Assembly: GCF_031326225.1 (NCBI RefSeq)
Contig: NZ_CP133720.1
Coordinates: forward strand, 1,054,001-1,118,000
Source of the DNA: Undibacterium cyanobacteriorum
Lineage (GTDB): Bacteria; Pseudomonadota; Gammaproteobacteria; Burkholderiales; Burkholderiaceae_D
Length of the DNA: 64,000 nucleotides
Direction: 5' to 3'
Below, in pieces: positions 44,372 through 53,109 of the stretch. The notes under the pieces were generated by a model that saw only the letters and a list, made by a program, of their open reading frames with translations, was not told the origin of the DNA and did not search any database. Each line of letters opens with the position of its first letter. Positions within the stretch are counted from its first letter, which is position 1. The translations under genes were made by a program, and so were the position numbers.

Positions 44372-45265
44372 ATGACAAGCTTGCCACCACTGATTTGGTT
44401 GAACCAACGTGCAGATGAGGGAATTCAATCCTTGATTTCTAAGTCTCATGCAGCACCGATGGATTTGAATGATGTCGTACGCTGGGAAATGGGCGTGGAC
44501 CGAAACCAAGTGCCGAAGATGATTGAGCATTCTTGGTTGTTCGGAACACCTTATTTTGACGCATTAGATGCGGCTCAAAAACACGAAGTTTTGTGGCTCG
44601 AGAATGCACGCGATGTGTCCATGTTTATTACGCTAGAGCAGACTTTGCCACCATTGTATGTGGGATATCTGAATACTTATGCTGGGAAAATGAGCCCAGC
44701 GGTCTATGAATACCTGATGATTTTTTCGAAAGAGGAGATCGTGCACACACTGATGTTTCAGCGTTATATGAAGATGGCAAATCTTCCTCTTTTTGCACCA
44801 GCCGATGGTCTGTATGAGTTGTTGACACAGCAGTTACCGAAGATGCATCCGGTGGCTGGCATTATTTGCACCTTGTTGATTGAGTGGGTTGCTGAATTAT
44901 CGGCGATGTACGTGTCGCAAGCCAGCAGCGTTGATCCTCTCACGCGCGAAATGTTCCGTGCACACCATGTCGATGAAGCGCGCCACATCGCTTTTGCGCG
45001 TTGGGTTGGGGAGTCCTTTTTTGAGAAAGCCTCTGAAGAAGACGCCGCCAAGATGCGCGCATTAATGCGCGGCCTGATGGCACGCCTCATACCGCAATTT
45101 ACCTATAACCCAGAGATCGCTGCACACACCTCATTTATTTTCCCAATTGCGAGTGATGACGAAGAGGCGATTGAACAGGTGCGAAATTCACCCGCCAACT
45201 TGGCCAAAAACGAGGCCTGCTTTGCGCCTATTTATAACTGGTTGCATAAACTGGAAGTGATGTAA
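44372..45265 (+). CDS. AurF-type diiron oxygenase
   Basis: Helical protein of 297 residues. The ligand set of p-aminobenzoate N-oxygenase AurF is visible in order: Glu89 (TLEQT), Glu122 and His125 (KEEIVH), Glu171 (IEWVAE), and His198, Glu202, His205 (AHHVDEARH). The last block fits AurF's HxxxExxH with its extra seventh ligand, and the Glu171-His198 gap of 27 equals that in AurF. Known relatives oxidise arylamines to nitro or azoxy groups, and some work on carrier-bound substrates. GGAAGGA lies six bases upstream. The substrate here is unknown; an oxidation of the ACP-bound chain is possible. Confidence 0.85.
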   Translation: MTSLPPLIWLNQRADEGIQSLISKSHAAPMDLNDVVRWEMGVDRNQVPKMIEHSWLFGTPYFDALDAAQKHEVLWLENARDVSMFITLEQTLPPLYVGYLNTYAGKMSPAVYEYLMIFSKEEIVHTLMFQRYMKMANLPLFAPADGLYELLTQQLPKMHPVAGIICTLLIEWVAELSAMYVSQASSVDPLTREMFRAHHVDEARHIAFARWVGESFFEKASEEDAAKMRALMRGLMARLIPQFTYNPEIAAHTSFIFPIASDDEEAIEQVRNSPANLAKNEACFAPIYNWLHKLEVM

Positions 45266-45267
45266 TC

Positions 45268-46773
45268 ATGGAACGCCATTGGGACGCGATTTGTGTTGGC
45301 GCGGGAATTACCAGCCTTGCTTTTGGGGCGCAGCTTGTGCATCGCTATCCAAACGTGAGATTGTTGGTGATAGATAAGCATACGGTTCCTGGCGGCTATG
45401 CGACCATGTTTCGGCGACCAAAGGCCGATGCGATTTTCGATTGCAGCTTGCATAAGCTGAGTGGGATGGGCGAACGCGGAAATTTGTTTCGTATCTTGTC
45501 CGACCTTGGTTTAACCAAGGAATTAGATCTACATCGGTCTGAGGAATACTTCGAAGCGAATTTTCATGATCGCGTATTCAAACTGAGTAACAGCATTGAG
45601 CAATTTCAAGTCGATCTATTGCGTGAATTTCCAGCGCAAAGTCAGGCTTTGAAGGAATTCTTTGAAGAGCTCGCCGTGCATGGTCGTAATGGCTATTATC
45701 AATTCCAAATGATGCAAGGGAACTACGAAGTTGATTTTGCGGAGCTGCGTTTTGCGCATAGGCATTTAAAGAATCTGACCGTCGAAGACGCATTGCGCCA
45801 ACGCTTCAATGATCCAGATCTGCGCCGCATTATTGCTGCGACGGGCATCTACGTCGGAGGATTTTCGAGCGATCTTGGCTATCTATATTTTTTACATGTA
45901 CTTTACGCCACCCTCACGCAAGGCAACGCCTATGTGAAAGGAAGTTCGCAGCGCTTGTCTGACCTATTGGCGCAGCGTATCGAAAACGCTGGTGGCAAGG
46001 TGTTACTAGGCACTAATGTACATCGCGTCATCAGCGACAATCAAGATAGCGTGAATGGCGTCGTCACTTCGAAGGGTAATTTTTATGCGAATCGTGTGTA
46101 TATCAATGCCTCGCCGCATTACGCCATGAGCCAGCTGTTTGATGAGCATCCAGGCCTTACCTTGGTGCGTATGAAGTTAGCCAAGCTACAGCCGTCGCGG
46201 TCGACAACCACACTGTATCTGACCACGGATCTACCGCCAGAGCAACTCGGAGTCGAGAGTGCTGAAAGCATGATCTTTTCCGAAAATTTGGATTGGGAAC
46301 CGCCCAGCCAAAGTGATGATTCCTGCGAAATGCTGGCCGAGCAGGCATTTTGGAATGAGAGCACCATGGAGCTGACGAATTACCATTTACTCGATCCGAG
46401 TGGAGGTTCAATCTTGTGCGCCAACGTGCTCGACGACATCGGACATTGGCCCCATCGCAAATCCGAGCTCTATAAAGAGAAGAAGCATCGCGCACAGTTA
46501 GCTTTGCTGGAACGCCTATATCAGGCCAAGCCGCAATTATGTGGGCACGTGAAATATGTTGAACTCTCGTCGCCACGCACCTATGAAAGATTTACCAATA
46601 ATACCGATGGCGCGGGTTATGGAGCGATGGTGGGTACTGATTTATCCGGCCATATTTTTCATCACGGATTCCCGATTTCTGGTGTGCATTTCTTGAGTGC
46701 TTGGGTCGCGGGCCCCAGTTATGAGGCCGCGTTTGGTTATGCAGAAATGAAGGTGAATCAATGGGCAGCATAA
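45268..46773 (+). CDS. CrtI/CrtISO-like FAD-dependent oxidoreductase, first of three
   Basis: Flavoenzyme of 501 residues in the phytoene desaturase / carotenoid isomerase / retinol saturase superfamily. The dinucleotide motif is CVGAGITSLAFGA, followed by DKHTVPGGYATMFRR. The C-terminal FAD segment reads VHFLSAWVAGPSYEAAFGYAE. It starts two bases after the diiron oxygenase stop and overlaps the next gene by 13 bases. It shares the DKHxxPGGYAT block with the second copy, so those two are closer relatives. No carotenoid gene (crtB, crtE) is nearby, so the substrate is likely an acyl chain rather than phytoene. Confidence 0.88.
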   Translation: MERHWDAICVGAGITSLAFGAQLVHRYPNVRLLVIDKHTVPGGYATMFRRPKADAIFDCSLHKLSGMGERGNLFRILSDLGLTKELDLHRSEEYFEANFHDRVFKLSNSIEQFQVDLLREFPAQSQALKEFFEELAVHGRNGYYQFQMMQGNYEVDFAELRFAHRHLKNLTVEDALRQRFNDPDLRRIIAATGIYVGGFSSDLGYLYFLHVLYATLTQGNAYVKGSSQRLSDLLAQRIENAGGKVLLGTNVHRVISDNQDSVNGVVTSKGNFYANRVYINASPHYAMSQLFDEHPGLTLVRMKLAKLQPSRSTTTLYLTTDLPPEQLGVESAESMIFSENLDWEPPSQSDDSCEMLAEQAFWNESTMELTNYHLLDPSGGSILCANVLDDIGHWPHRKSELYKEKKHRAQLALLERLYQAKPQLCGHVKYVELSSPRTYERFTNNTDGAGYGAMVGTDLSGHIFHHGFPISGVHFLSAWVAGPSYEAAFGYAEMKVNQWAA

Positions 46774-47627
46774 AGAACAGCATAAAGAGCAGAATGGCGT
46801 CGCGGCGTCCATGGTTAGCACGACATAGCAGTAAGTTCGTGATGAAGTGTTTATTTCGGCCTTTGTTTGGTTGGCGCGATTCAGAGCAACACGGACTTGA
46901 ATATTTTAGTTTCATCGGGCGCGACATGAGTCGACTCGAGGCGGCGCGCAAATTGGCCAAGGGCGTTCCTGCTAAGGGCGTGGTCTTACTATGCCATCCA
47001 TTCTTGAAGTTTGGCATGAGCTACTTTTTCAAAAATTCTTATCACGAAAAACTCAATCAAGCGGGTTATCACGTCGTGAGTTTTAACTTTAAAGGCTTCG
47101 GCTCCAGCACTGTGGAAAGTATGAATTTCGCAGATGATGTGGCTTCGATCGTTGACTGGGCCCGCCATACTTATCCTGATCTGCCTTTGCATTTTTGGGG
47201 GGTATCGTTTGGCGCATTCCACGGTATGCATGCGATTGGCAGTGGTCGAGCCCGCTTCGATAGTGCACTGTTTGATAGTGCGCCTGTCTCTTTGGTGCAT
47301 TTCTTTGGTAAAGGCGCATTGGGATTGGTCATGCGCTCTCTTAGTCGAAGTCGATGGGGACATCTGACCGGCACCCATGACGTGTTTCAATCTTTCCCCT
47401 TGCCAGCGGAACTTCCTCGTTTGTACATGTTTGGCGCAGATGATGCTTTCATTACCTCGCACGAGCTGCATCGCTTGCAGGAATTGGTTGGTCACGATTG
47501 CATTCGACGATTTGCTAACTGCGGCCACTTGGAAATTCGAAAGACGTATCAGGATGAGTATTTTGGCCAGGCCTTGGCTTTTCTCGATCAGCATAGCCGC
47601 ACTAAACCGTCACTGACGCTTGCTTGA
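46761..47627 (+). CDS. Alpha/beta hydrolase, possible chain-releasing thioesterase
   Basis: Hydrolase of 288 residues. The nucleophile elbow is GVSFG within FWGVSFGAFHGMHA; the acid is probably in MFGADDAF and the histidine in NCGHLEI. The N-terminus is basic, with a KSRMASRRPWLARHSSKF stretch and a hydrophobic patch that may contact membranes. In an ACP-based pathway it could release the finished chain or transfer it. The gene overlaps the preceding flavoenzyme gene by 13 bases, showing tight coupling. Confidence 0.85.
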   Translation: MGSIKNSIKSRMASRRPWLARHSSKFVMKCLFRPLFGWRDSEQHGLEYFSFIGRDMSRLEAARKLAKGVPAKGVVLLCHPFLKFGMSYFFKNSYHEKLNQAGYHVVSFNFKGFGSSTVESMNFADDVASIVDWARHTYPDLPLHFWGVSFGAFHGMHAIGSGRARFDSALFDSAPVSLVHFFGKGALGLVMRSLSRSRWGHLTGTHDVFQSFPLPAELPRLYMFGADDAFITSHELHRLQELVGHDCIRRFANCGHLEIRKTYQDEYFGQALAFLDQHSRTKPSLTLA

Positions 47628-47657
47628 TAACGTCATCAATACAGAAAGAAAGACATT

Positions 47658-48407
47658 ATGAAATCTCCTGATAAAAAACCTTGGGTCATGATCACAGGTG
47701 GAACGCGTGGCATAGGCAAAGGTTTGGTCGAGGCTTTTTGCGCAGCACAGTATGAAGTTGTGTTCACCTATCAGAGTTCGACCGCCAGTGCTGAAGCGCT
47801 TGAAAAATCTTTGCAGGAAAAAGGGTATATTGCGAAAGCTTACTGCTGCGACGGTGCTGATCAAGCCGCAATGCAAGCCTTGGCAAAGGCCCTGATTGAT
47901 GAACGTGGTGCCCCGTATGCCCTCGTCAATAATATGGGAATTACCCGTGACACTGTCTTGATGCGCATGAGTGGAGAACAGTGGAGTGAGGTCATCAACA
48001 CGAATTTGAATTCAGTCTTTTACGCGACCCGTTCGTTTATCGACTCGATGCTCAGCGAAGGCGATGGCGTCGTTTTGCAAATGTCTTCGGTTTCAGGTTT
48101 TAAGGGCAATATTGGACAGAGTAATTATGCCGCGAGTAAGGCGGCAATGATTGGTATGACACGCGCTCTCGCACTCGAACTCGGACGTTTCAATATTCGC
48201 GTAAATGCGATCGCACCAGGTTATATCGCAACCGAAATGGTGTCTGAAATTCCAGAAAAGAAATTGAAAACGATTGTCGATACGATTCCCTTGCGACGTA
48301 TGGGAACGGTTGAGGAGGTTGCTTCCTTAGCGACCTTCTTGGCATGCCCGAAAAATGCTTACATCACGGGCCAGACTTTTGTGATTGATGGTGGCCTGAC
48401 AGCTTAG
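47658..48407 (+). CDS. 3-oxoacyl-ACP reductase, FabG type
   Basis: SDR of 249 residues that would reduce the beta-keto group made by the ketosynthase. The cofactor motif is ITGGTRGIGKG, followed by NNMGITRDTVLMRMSGEQW, which is highly characteristic of FabG. The catalytic residues are Ser in LQMSSVSG and YAASK. The end reads ITGQTFVIDGG. It lies in the operon between the hydrolase and the second flavoenzyme. With the ketosynthase and dehydratase it completes an elongation cycle that stops at the enoyl stage. Confidence 0.93.
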   Translation: MKSPDKKPWVMITGGTRGIGKGLVEAFCAAQYEVVFTYQSSTASAEALEKSLQEKGYIAKAYCCDGADQAAMQALAKALIDERGAPYALVNNMGITRDTVLMRMSGEQWSEVINTNLNSVFYATRSFIDSMLSEGDGVVLQMSSVSGFKGNIGQSNYAASKAAMIGMTRALALELGRFNIRVNAIAPGYIATEMVSEIPEKKLKTIVDTIPLRRMGTVEEVASLATFLACPKNAYITGQTFVIDGGLTA

Positions 48408-48524
48408 TTCGCTACGCTAAGGTGGTCAGCATAGCAAGCCTACTTGTAATAGAACCGCTCGACGGCGTCAGTCGCGGTCGTCAGTTGAGTCAATTGATCA
48501 ATTTTTGCTAGAGCATAGAGATAG

Positions 48525-50120
48525 ATGGAAAAGTTTGACGTCATTGTGGTTGGTGCTGGTCTCGGAGGGCTTGCAAGTGCGAGCTTACTGGCACAGTCGG
48601 GACGTAAGGTCTTGGTGGTCGATAAACACAATATTCCCGGTGGATACGCGACCAATTTTAAACGCAAAGATTTTACCTTTGACGTGTCATTGCATTCCTT
48701 TGACGGCATGATAGAAGGGGCCGACTCATACGAGTGCATTAAAGCCTGCGGCATTGAAGACGAGCTAGAGTTCCTACCGCATAAACGCCTGTATCGTTAT
48801 CGTTCTGGCGCAATTGATTTGAGTGTGAAAGAGCGCGACCTAGAAGCTTATCTGCAGCAACTTGCGCAACTTTTTCCAGGAGAGGAAGACAATTTGCGAC
48901 GCCTCTTTGCCGAGGCAGAGCGGACTTATGCCAATGTGGCTGGCTTCCTGTACAAAAAATGGCCCTTCCTTGTCCGTTTGATTTTGACACCGTTTTTATT
49001 TCACCGCGTGCTACGGTACGAGAACACCACCGTGCACGCCTTTTTTTCAAAGTTTACGCAGAACGAACGTCTAAAGACCGTACTGGCAGCGCAATGGACT
49101 TATTATGGATTGCCGCCGCAGCGTCTAGCCTTCCCCTATTTTTCTTATCCCTTTATCGATTATCTGAAGAACGGCGGTTATTCGATAAAAGGAGGCTCAC
49201 AAAGTTTGTCGAATGCCTTGAGTCGAGTGATCGAGCGTCACGGAGGGAGGATCGTGTTGTCCTCCCCTGTGAAGCAGATTCACGTCGATGGAAAACACCG
49301 TGTCACGGGAATCACCTCGAAAAAGACTGGAAGAGTGGAAGCGGATACCGTCATCGCCAACATTAGCCCCTTTGCGGTCACCGAACTCGTGGGAAAAGAG
49401 CATTTCCCTGGCGGCTTTTGTGACAAATTGAGCGCGATGAAAGTCTCCACCTCAGGTTTTCAAGTCTATTTGGGCTTGGATTGCAGTTTGGAGTCGCTCG
49501 GAATTAGCCGCGATGAGACGATCATCTTCATGTCAGACAATCCTGATTTAGAACAGCAACATCAAGCCATGATGGAGAACCGGGTGGCCGACAATCTGAG
49601 TGGTTGGTCCTTGAATTTTTTCTCAAATATTGATCCGAGTTTGGTCCCTGCTGGCAAGGCCAGTCTCGGCATCTTTACGCTACTCGGTGATGGTGAATGG
49701 CAGAGCTTGAGTAAAGCGGACTACAAACAACGCAAGTTAGAGCTTACTGAGCTGCTGATCAGCAAAGCTGAAAAATTAATGCCCGGCCTGCGTGCCCATA
49801 TTGAAGTCTGCGAGGCCGGTTCGCCACGCACGCTCACGAAATTTACAGCCAATCCGCAAGGTGCGATCTACGGGTTTGAACAAAGCATTCATCAGTCGGG
49901 ATTATTGCGGCGTTTCCGTCAGAAATACCCCATTCAAGGACTTTATCAAGTGGGTGCTTGGACCTTTCCTGGTGCTGGTTTTATTGGCACCTTGTTGTCG
50001 GCGCGGGTTTTGGTGGATCGCTACTTTTCACATGCGAAACCAGCCGTGAAACTGCGTGCTCAGAATGGCCTGCTGGCGTCTTTTCAGCGGCTTTTCGGCG
50101 GCTTTGGACAAGCTGGTTAA
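48525..50120 (+). CDS. CrtI/CrtISO-like FAD-dependent oxidoreductase, second of three
   Basis: Flavoenzyme of 531 residues. The FAD motif is VVGAGLGGLASASLLAQSG with DKHNIPGGYATNFKR after it. The C-terminal FAD segment reads GLYQVGAWTFPGAGFIGTLLSARVL, very like CrtI-type desaturases. A hydrophobic stretch near residues 145-165 (FLVRLILTPFLFHRVL) could serve membrane or lipid binding. It follows fabG by 117 bases. It is clearly distinct from the first copy, which suggests separate desaturation or isomerisation steps. Confidence 0.88.
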   Translation: MEKFDVIVVGAGLGGLASASLLAQSGRKVLVVDKHNIPGGYATNFKRKDFTFDVSLHSFDGMIEGADSYECIKACGIEDELEFLPHKRLYRYRSGAIDLSVKERDLEAYLQQLAQLFPGEEDNLRRLFAEAERTYANVAGFLYKKWPFLVRLILTPFLFHRVLRYENTTVHAFFSKFTQNERLKTVLAAQWTYYGLPPQRLAFPYFSYPFIDYLKNGGYSIKGGSQSLSNALSRVIERHGGRIVLSSPVKQIHVDGKHRVTGITSKKTGRVEADTVIANISPFAVTELVGKEHFPGGFCDKLSAMKVSTSGFQVYLGLDCSLESLGISRDETIIFMSDNPDLEQQHQAMMENRVADNLSGWSLNFFSNIDPSLVPAGKASLGIFTLLGDGEWQSLSKADYKQRKLELTELLISKAEKLMPGLRAHIEVCEAGSPRTLTKFTANPQGAIYGFEQSIHQSGLLRRFRQKYPIQGLYQVGAWTFPGAGFIGTLLSARVLVDRYFSHAKPAVKLRAQNGLLASFQRLFGGFGQAG

Positions 50121-50155
50121 AGAATATCGAATAAAACCATAGAGAAGGAATGAGT

Positions 50156-50479
50156 ATGACCTACGTTGTTACGGAAGCTTGTATTGGCTGTAAGCACACG
50201 GACTGTATTCAAGTTTGCCCCGTCGATTGCTTTCATGAAGGCCAGAATTTTTTGGTGATTGATCCACAATCTTGCGTGGATTGTGGCTTGTGTGAAGTGG
50301 AATGTCCGGTTGATGCGATTCGCTCTGAATCTGAATTGAAACCAGAGCAACAGCATTTCTTGGCATTGAATGCCGAGTTGTCACAGAACTGGCCGCGCCT
50401 CGTCGAGCGGAAACCAGCATTACCGAATGCTGCTGAATGGGCGGAGCGCGAGAACAAGCTAGCGTACTTGATTCGTTAA
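50156..50479 (+). CDS. 7Fe ferredoxin (3Fe-4S and 4Fe-4S)
   Basis: Ferredoxin of 107 residues starting MTYVVTEACIGCK, as in FdxA proteins. Cysteines are arranged as CIGCKHTDCIQVCPVDC for the first cluster region and CVDCGLCEVECPVDA for the second, giving one 3Fe-4S and one 4Fe-4S cluster. A C-terminal helix extension is normal. The start at 50156 is chosen because AAGGA lies seven bases upstream. Its placement beside a ferredoxin reductase gene suggests it feeds electrons to the diiron oxygenase. Confidence 0.94.
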   Translation: MTYVVTEACIGCKHTDCIQVCPVDCFHEGQNFLVIDPQSCVDCGLCEVECPVDAIRSESELKPEQQHFLALNAELSQNWPRLVERKPALPNAAEWAERENKLAYLIR

Positions 50480-50528
50480 GAATTTGAGTTCGCGGTTTTT
50501 TTGAGTTGATTGAGATAGGGAGTGGGAT

Positions 50529-52151
50529 GTGACGAGTGTAGTTCCTGATCGTTACCGTGAATACACGGAAGAACATTACGATGCAATTGTAGTTGGTGCA
50601 GGCATCGGCGGACTAACTTCGGCAGCTTTGCTGGCGCAGAAGGGATTGTCAGTGTTAGTGGTCGAGATGCATTATGAACTCGGGGGCTGCGCAACGGTGT
50701 TTAGCCGGGTCGGCAAAGGTCAAGGCTACGAATTTGATGTTGGTCTGCACTATATCGGTGACTGCGAGCGTGAAGGTCTAATTCCACGCATCCTCCGTGG
50801 TGCTGGTGTCGAGCACGTCGATTTTATCGAGCAAGATCCTGCTGGATTCGATAGTCTTTACTTCCCCGACTTTGAATTTCGAATTCCACGCGGTGCGGAG
50901 CAATTCAAGCAACGCTTACTCGAATTATTTCCGCGCGAAAAAAAAGGAATCGAACGGTACTTCAAGTTGCTTGATCAAGTGTGGTCGATCATGGGCGTGC
51001 ATGGAAGAGCTTTGAAGGCCTTGCAAGTTTATCCTCGCTGTATGCTAGCACTGCGCCATATTAACGCCACAGTCGCTGAGTTTCTCGATACTTGTACCCA
51101 CGATCAAAGGCTGCGCGCGATCCTGACAGGTCAGCTCGGTGTATATCACCAGCCGCCAAGCCGGGCGTCTTTGATGGGACATGCAGGTGTCACTATGCAT
51201 TTTATGCAGGGTTCTTTTTATCCCGCAGGTGGTGGACAAGTGATCTCCGACAGACTTGCCGAGGCGATTGAAAGTAAGGGCAATAAGATCTTACTGCGTA
51301 CAAAAGTGCAACGTATGTTGATCGAAGGTGGGCGTGTGGTCGGTGTTGAATTTTCCAATAAGGCGCTGGGAACGCGATGCGCCTATGCACCGATTGTCAT
51401 TTCGAATGCTGATTTGAAGCAGACCATGCTGAATCTGGTCGGTGAGAGCGAGATTTCGACGCGCACAGCCGAGCGTACCAAAGCCTATGAGATGTCGCCA
51501 GGAATGGGCGTGGTTTATCTCGGCATACGGCGTGATCTCGCCAAGGAAGGGATGCGAAATACCAACTTACGAATTTATCCTAGTTATGACTTTGAGACCG
51601 CATATCGCGACGTGCAGAACGATGTGTTCTCGGAACGCCCCCACGTCTTTGTCGGTAACGCGAGTTTGAAAGACCCTCATAACCCCAAAGTCGCGCCGGA
51701 AGGAATCACCAATCTTCAGTTGATGTCTGTAACACCATCGAGCTTCTCAGCCTGGAAAATCACTGAACAAGAATACAAGGATGGCAGTTATCGCAAGAAC
51801 CCACGCTATCTCGAGTTAAAGGAAAAGTTTGCGGCGGCAGTGATTCGTGAAACCGAGCGGGTTATTCCGAATCTCTCAAGGGATATCGTGTTTCAGGAAG
51901 TTTCTACACCAATCACCATGATGCGCTACACCGATGCGAGTAATGGCACGTCCTACGGAATGTCCTTGATCCCTTCACAGTTTTTGCATAATCGTCCGGG
52001 TGCGAAGACGGATATCAAAGGTCTGTTGATGTGCGGCGCCAATATGCGTAATGGCCATGGCATCTTCGGTGCGATGACGTCTGGCGTTGAAGCCGCAGCC
52101 ATGGTTGTTGGGAAGCGATTCGGACAAGATGTTCTGAGCGGACGCTTCTAG
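50529..52151 (+). CDS. CrtI/CrtISO-like FAD-dependent oxidoreductase, third of three
   Basis: Flavoenzyme of 540 residues with a GTG start, AGGGAG eight bases upstream. The FAD motif is VVGAGIGGLTSAALLAQKG, followed by EMHYELGGCATVFSR, where the GGYAT of the other two copies is replaced by GGCAT. The end reads LLMCGANMRNGHGIFGAMTSGVEAAAMV, closer to carotenoid isomerase and retinol saturase types. It is the most divergent of the three, so it may isomerise or saturate double bonds rather than form them. Confidence 0.88.
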   Translation: MTSVVPDRYREYTEEHYDAIVVGAGIGGLTSAALLAQKGLSVLVVEMHYELGGCATVFSRVGKGQGYEFDVGLHYIGDCEREGLIPRILRGAGVEHVDFIEQDPAGFDSLYFPDFEFRIPRGAEQFKQRLLELFPREKKGIERYFKLLDQVWSIMGVHGRALKALQVYPRCMLALRHINATVAEFLDTCTHDQRLRAILTGQLGVYHQPPSRASLMGHAGVTMHFMQGSFYPAGGGQVISDRLAEAIESKGNKILLRTKVQRMLIEGGRVVGVEFSNKALGTRCAYAPIVISNADLKQTMLNLVGESEISTRTAERTKAYEMSPGMGVVYLGIRRDLAKEGMRNTNLRIYPSYDFETAYRDVQNDVFSERPHVFVGNASLKDPHNPKVAPEGITNLQLMSVTPSSFSAWKITEQEYKDGSYRKNPRYLELKEKFAAAVIRETERVIPNLSRDIVFQEVSTPITMMRYTDASNGTSYGMSLIPSQFLHNRPGAKTDIKGLLMCGANMRNGHGIFGAMTSGVEAAAMVVGKRFGQDVLSGRF

Positions 52152-52224
52152 CAATGTGCGAGAGACACAGCAGATTTTGAATTTAATTGATTTACGAATT
52201 CGCGGCAATTCAAGAGGTAAGGAC

Positions 52225-53001
52225 ATGGCAGTATTTGAGTATGAAACCGTTTTGAGCGTCCGACATTGGACCGACACTTTGTTTAGTTTTACCACGACCC
52301 GAAGCCCTCATTTTCGTTTTGAGAATGGTCACTTCGTGACCTTGGGTTTGGAAATTGACGGACGACCGTTGATGCGCGCCTATAGTGTAGTGAGTTCAAA
52401 GTATCAGGAAACCTTGGAATTCTTGAGCATTAAGGTTGAGAACGGTCCCTTGACTTCGCGCTTAAAGCATATCAAGGCGGGTGATCAAATCTTATTGAGT
52501 CGTAAGCCTACTGGTTCGTTACTGATTTCTGATCTGTATGAAGGGCGCAATCTCTTTCTGTTCGCAACGGGAACGGGCTTGGCCCCCTTCATGAGTATTG
52601 TGCGCGATCCCGACACTTATCAAAAGTTTGAAAAAGTGATCTTGGTACACGGTGTGAGAAAAGTGGCGGAGTTAGCGTATCGCGACTACCTTGAGAAGGA
52701 ACTGCCGCACGACGATTTCTTGGGTGAACTGGTGCAATCTCAGTTTCTCTATTATCCGACCGTGACGCGTGAGGAATTTTTACATCGTGGTCGTATCACT
52801 GATTTGCTTGAGTCTGGGCGCCTCTGCGAAGACTTGGGAATTGATGCGATTTCAGCGAAGCACGATCGCGCCATGATTTGCGGCAGCGTCGCCATGCTGG
52901 AGGATATGCGCTATTTACTTGATAGCCAAGGTTTCTCGATTTCTCCTGGCGTGGGGCAAATGGGAGATTACGTGATCGAACGTTCATTTACTGAAAAATA
53001 G
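52225..53001 (+). CDS. Ferredoxin-NADP reductase
   Basis: Flavoprotein of 258 residues, the usual length for bacterial Fpr. The FAD-binding motif is RAYSVVS, and the NADP part shows LFATGTGLAPFMSIVRDP and AMICGSVAMLEDM. The C-terminus ends VIERSFTEK. The start at 52225 (MAVFEYETVLSVRHW) follows AAGAGG with seven-base spacing; an upstream GTG would add 23 unusual residues. It is the last gene before a strong terminator and completes a private NADPH-Fpr-ferredoxin chain for the cluster. Confidence 0.94.
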   Translation: MAVFEYETVLSVRHWTDTLFSFTTTRSPHFRFENGHFVTLGLEIDGRPLMRAYSVVSSKYQETLEFLSIKVENGPLTSRLKHIKAGDQILLSRKPTGSLLISDLYEGRNLFLFATGTGLAPFMSIVRDPDTYQKFEKVILVHGVRKVAELAYRDYLEKELPHDDFLGELVQSQFLYYPTVTREEFLHRGRITDLLESGRLCEDLGIDAISAKHDRAMICGSVAMLEDMRYLLDSQGFSISPGVGQMGDYVIERSFTEK

Positions 53002-53023
53002 GTTTGCTGTCCTGGGAGGGATG

Positions 53024-53063
53024 GACCGTGGCTATACCTTCAGATGGCCACGGTCTTTTTTTT
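53024..53063 (+). terminator. Intrinsic terminator ending the biosynthetic operon
   Basis: A 9-bp stem (GACCGTGGC with GCCACGGTC) is followed by nine T residues, 22 bases after the Fpr gene stop. The exporter genes therefore probably have their own promoter or depend on readthrough. Confidence 0.9.
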
Positions 53064-53109
53064 AAGCACTTTGAAGTATTTAGTCATGCACTTTTAAAAG
53101 GAACTCACG

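Noticed and set aside
41979..53063. The operon as a carotenoid, aryl polyene or known polyyne cluster
   Set aside because: No crtB/crtE, no aryl polyene-type second ketosynthase or ammonia-lyase, and no acyl-AMP ligase or membrane desaturase set of polyyne clusters.
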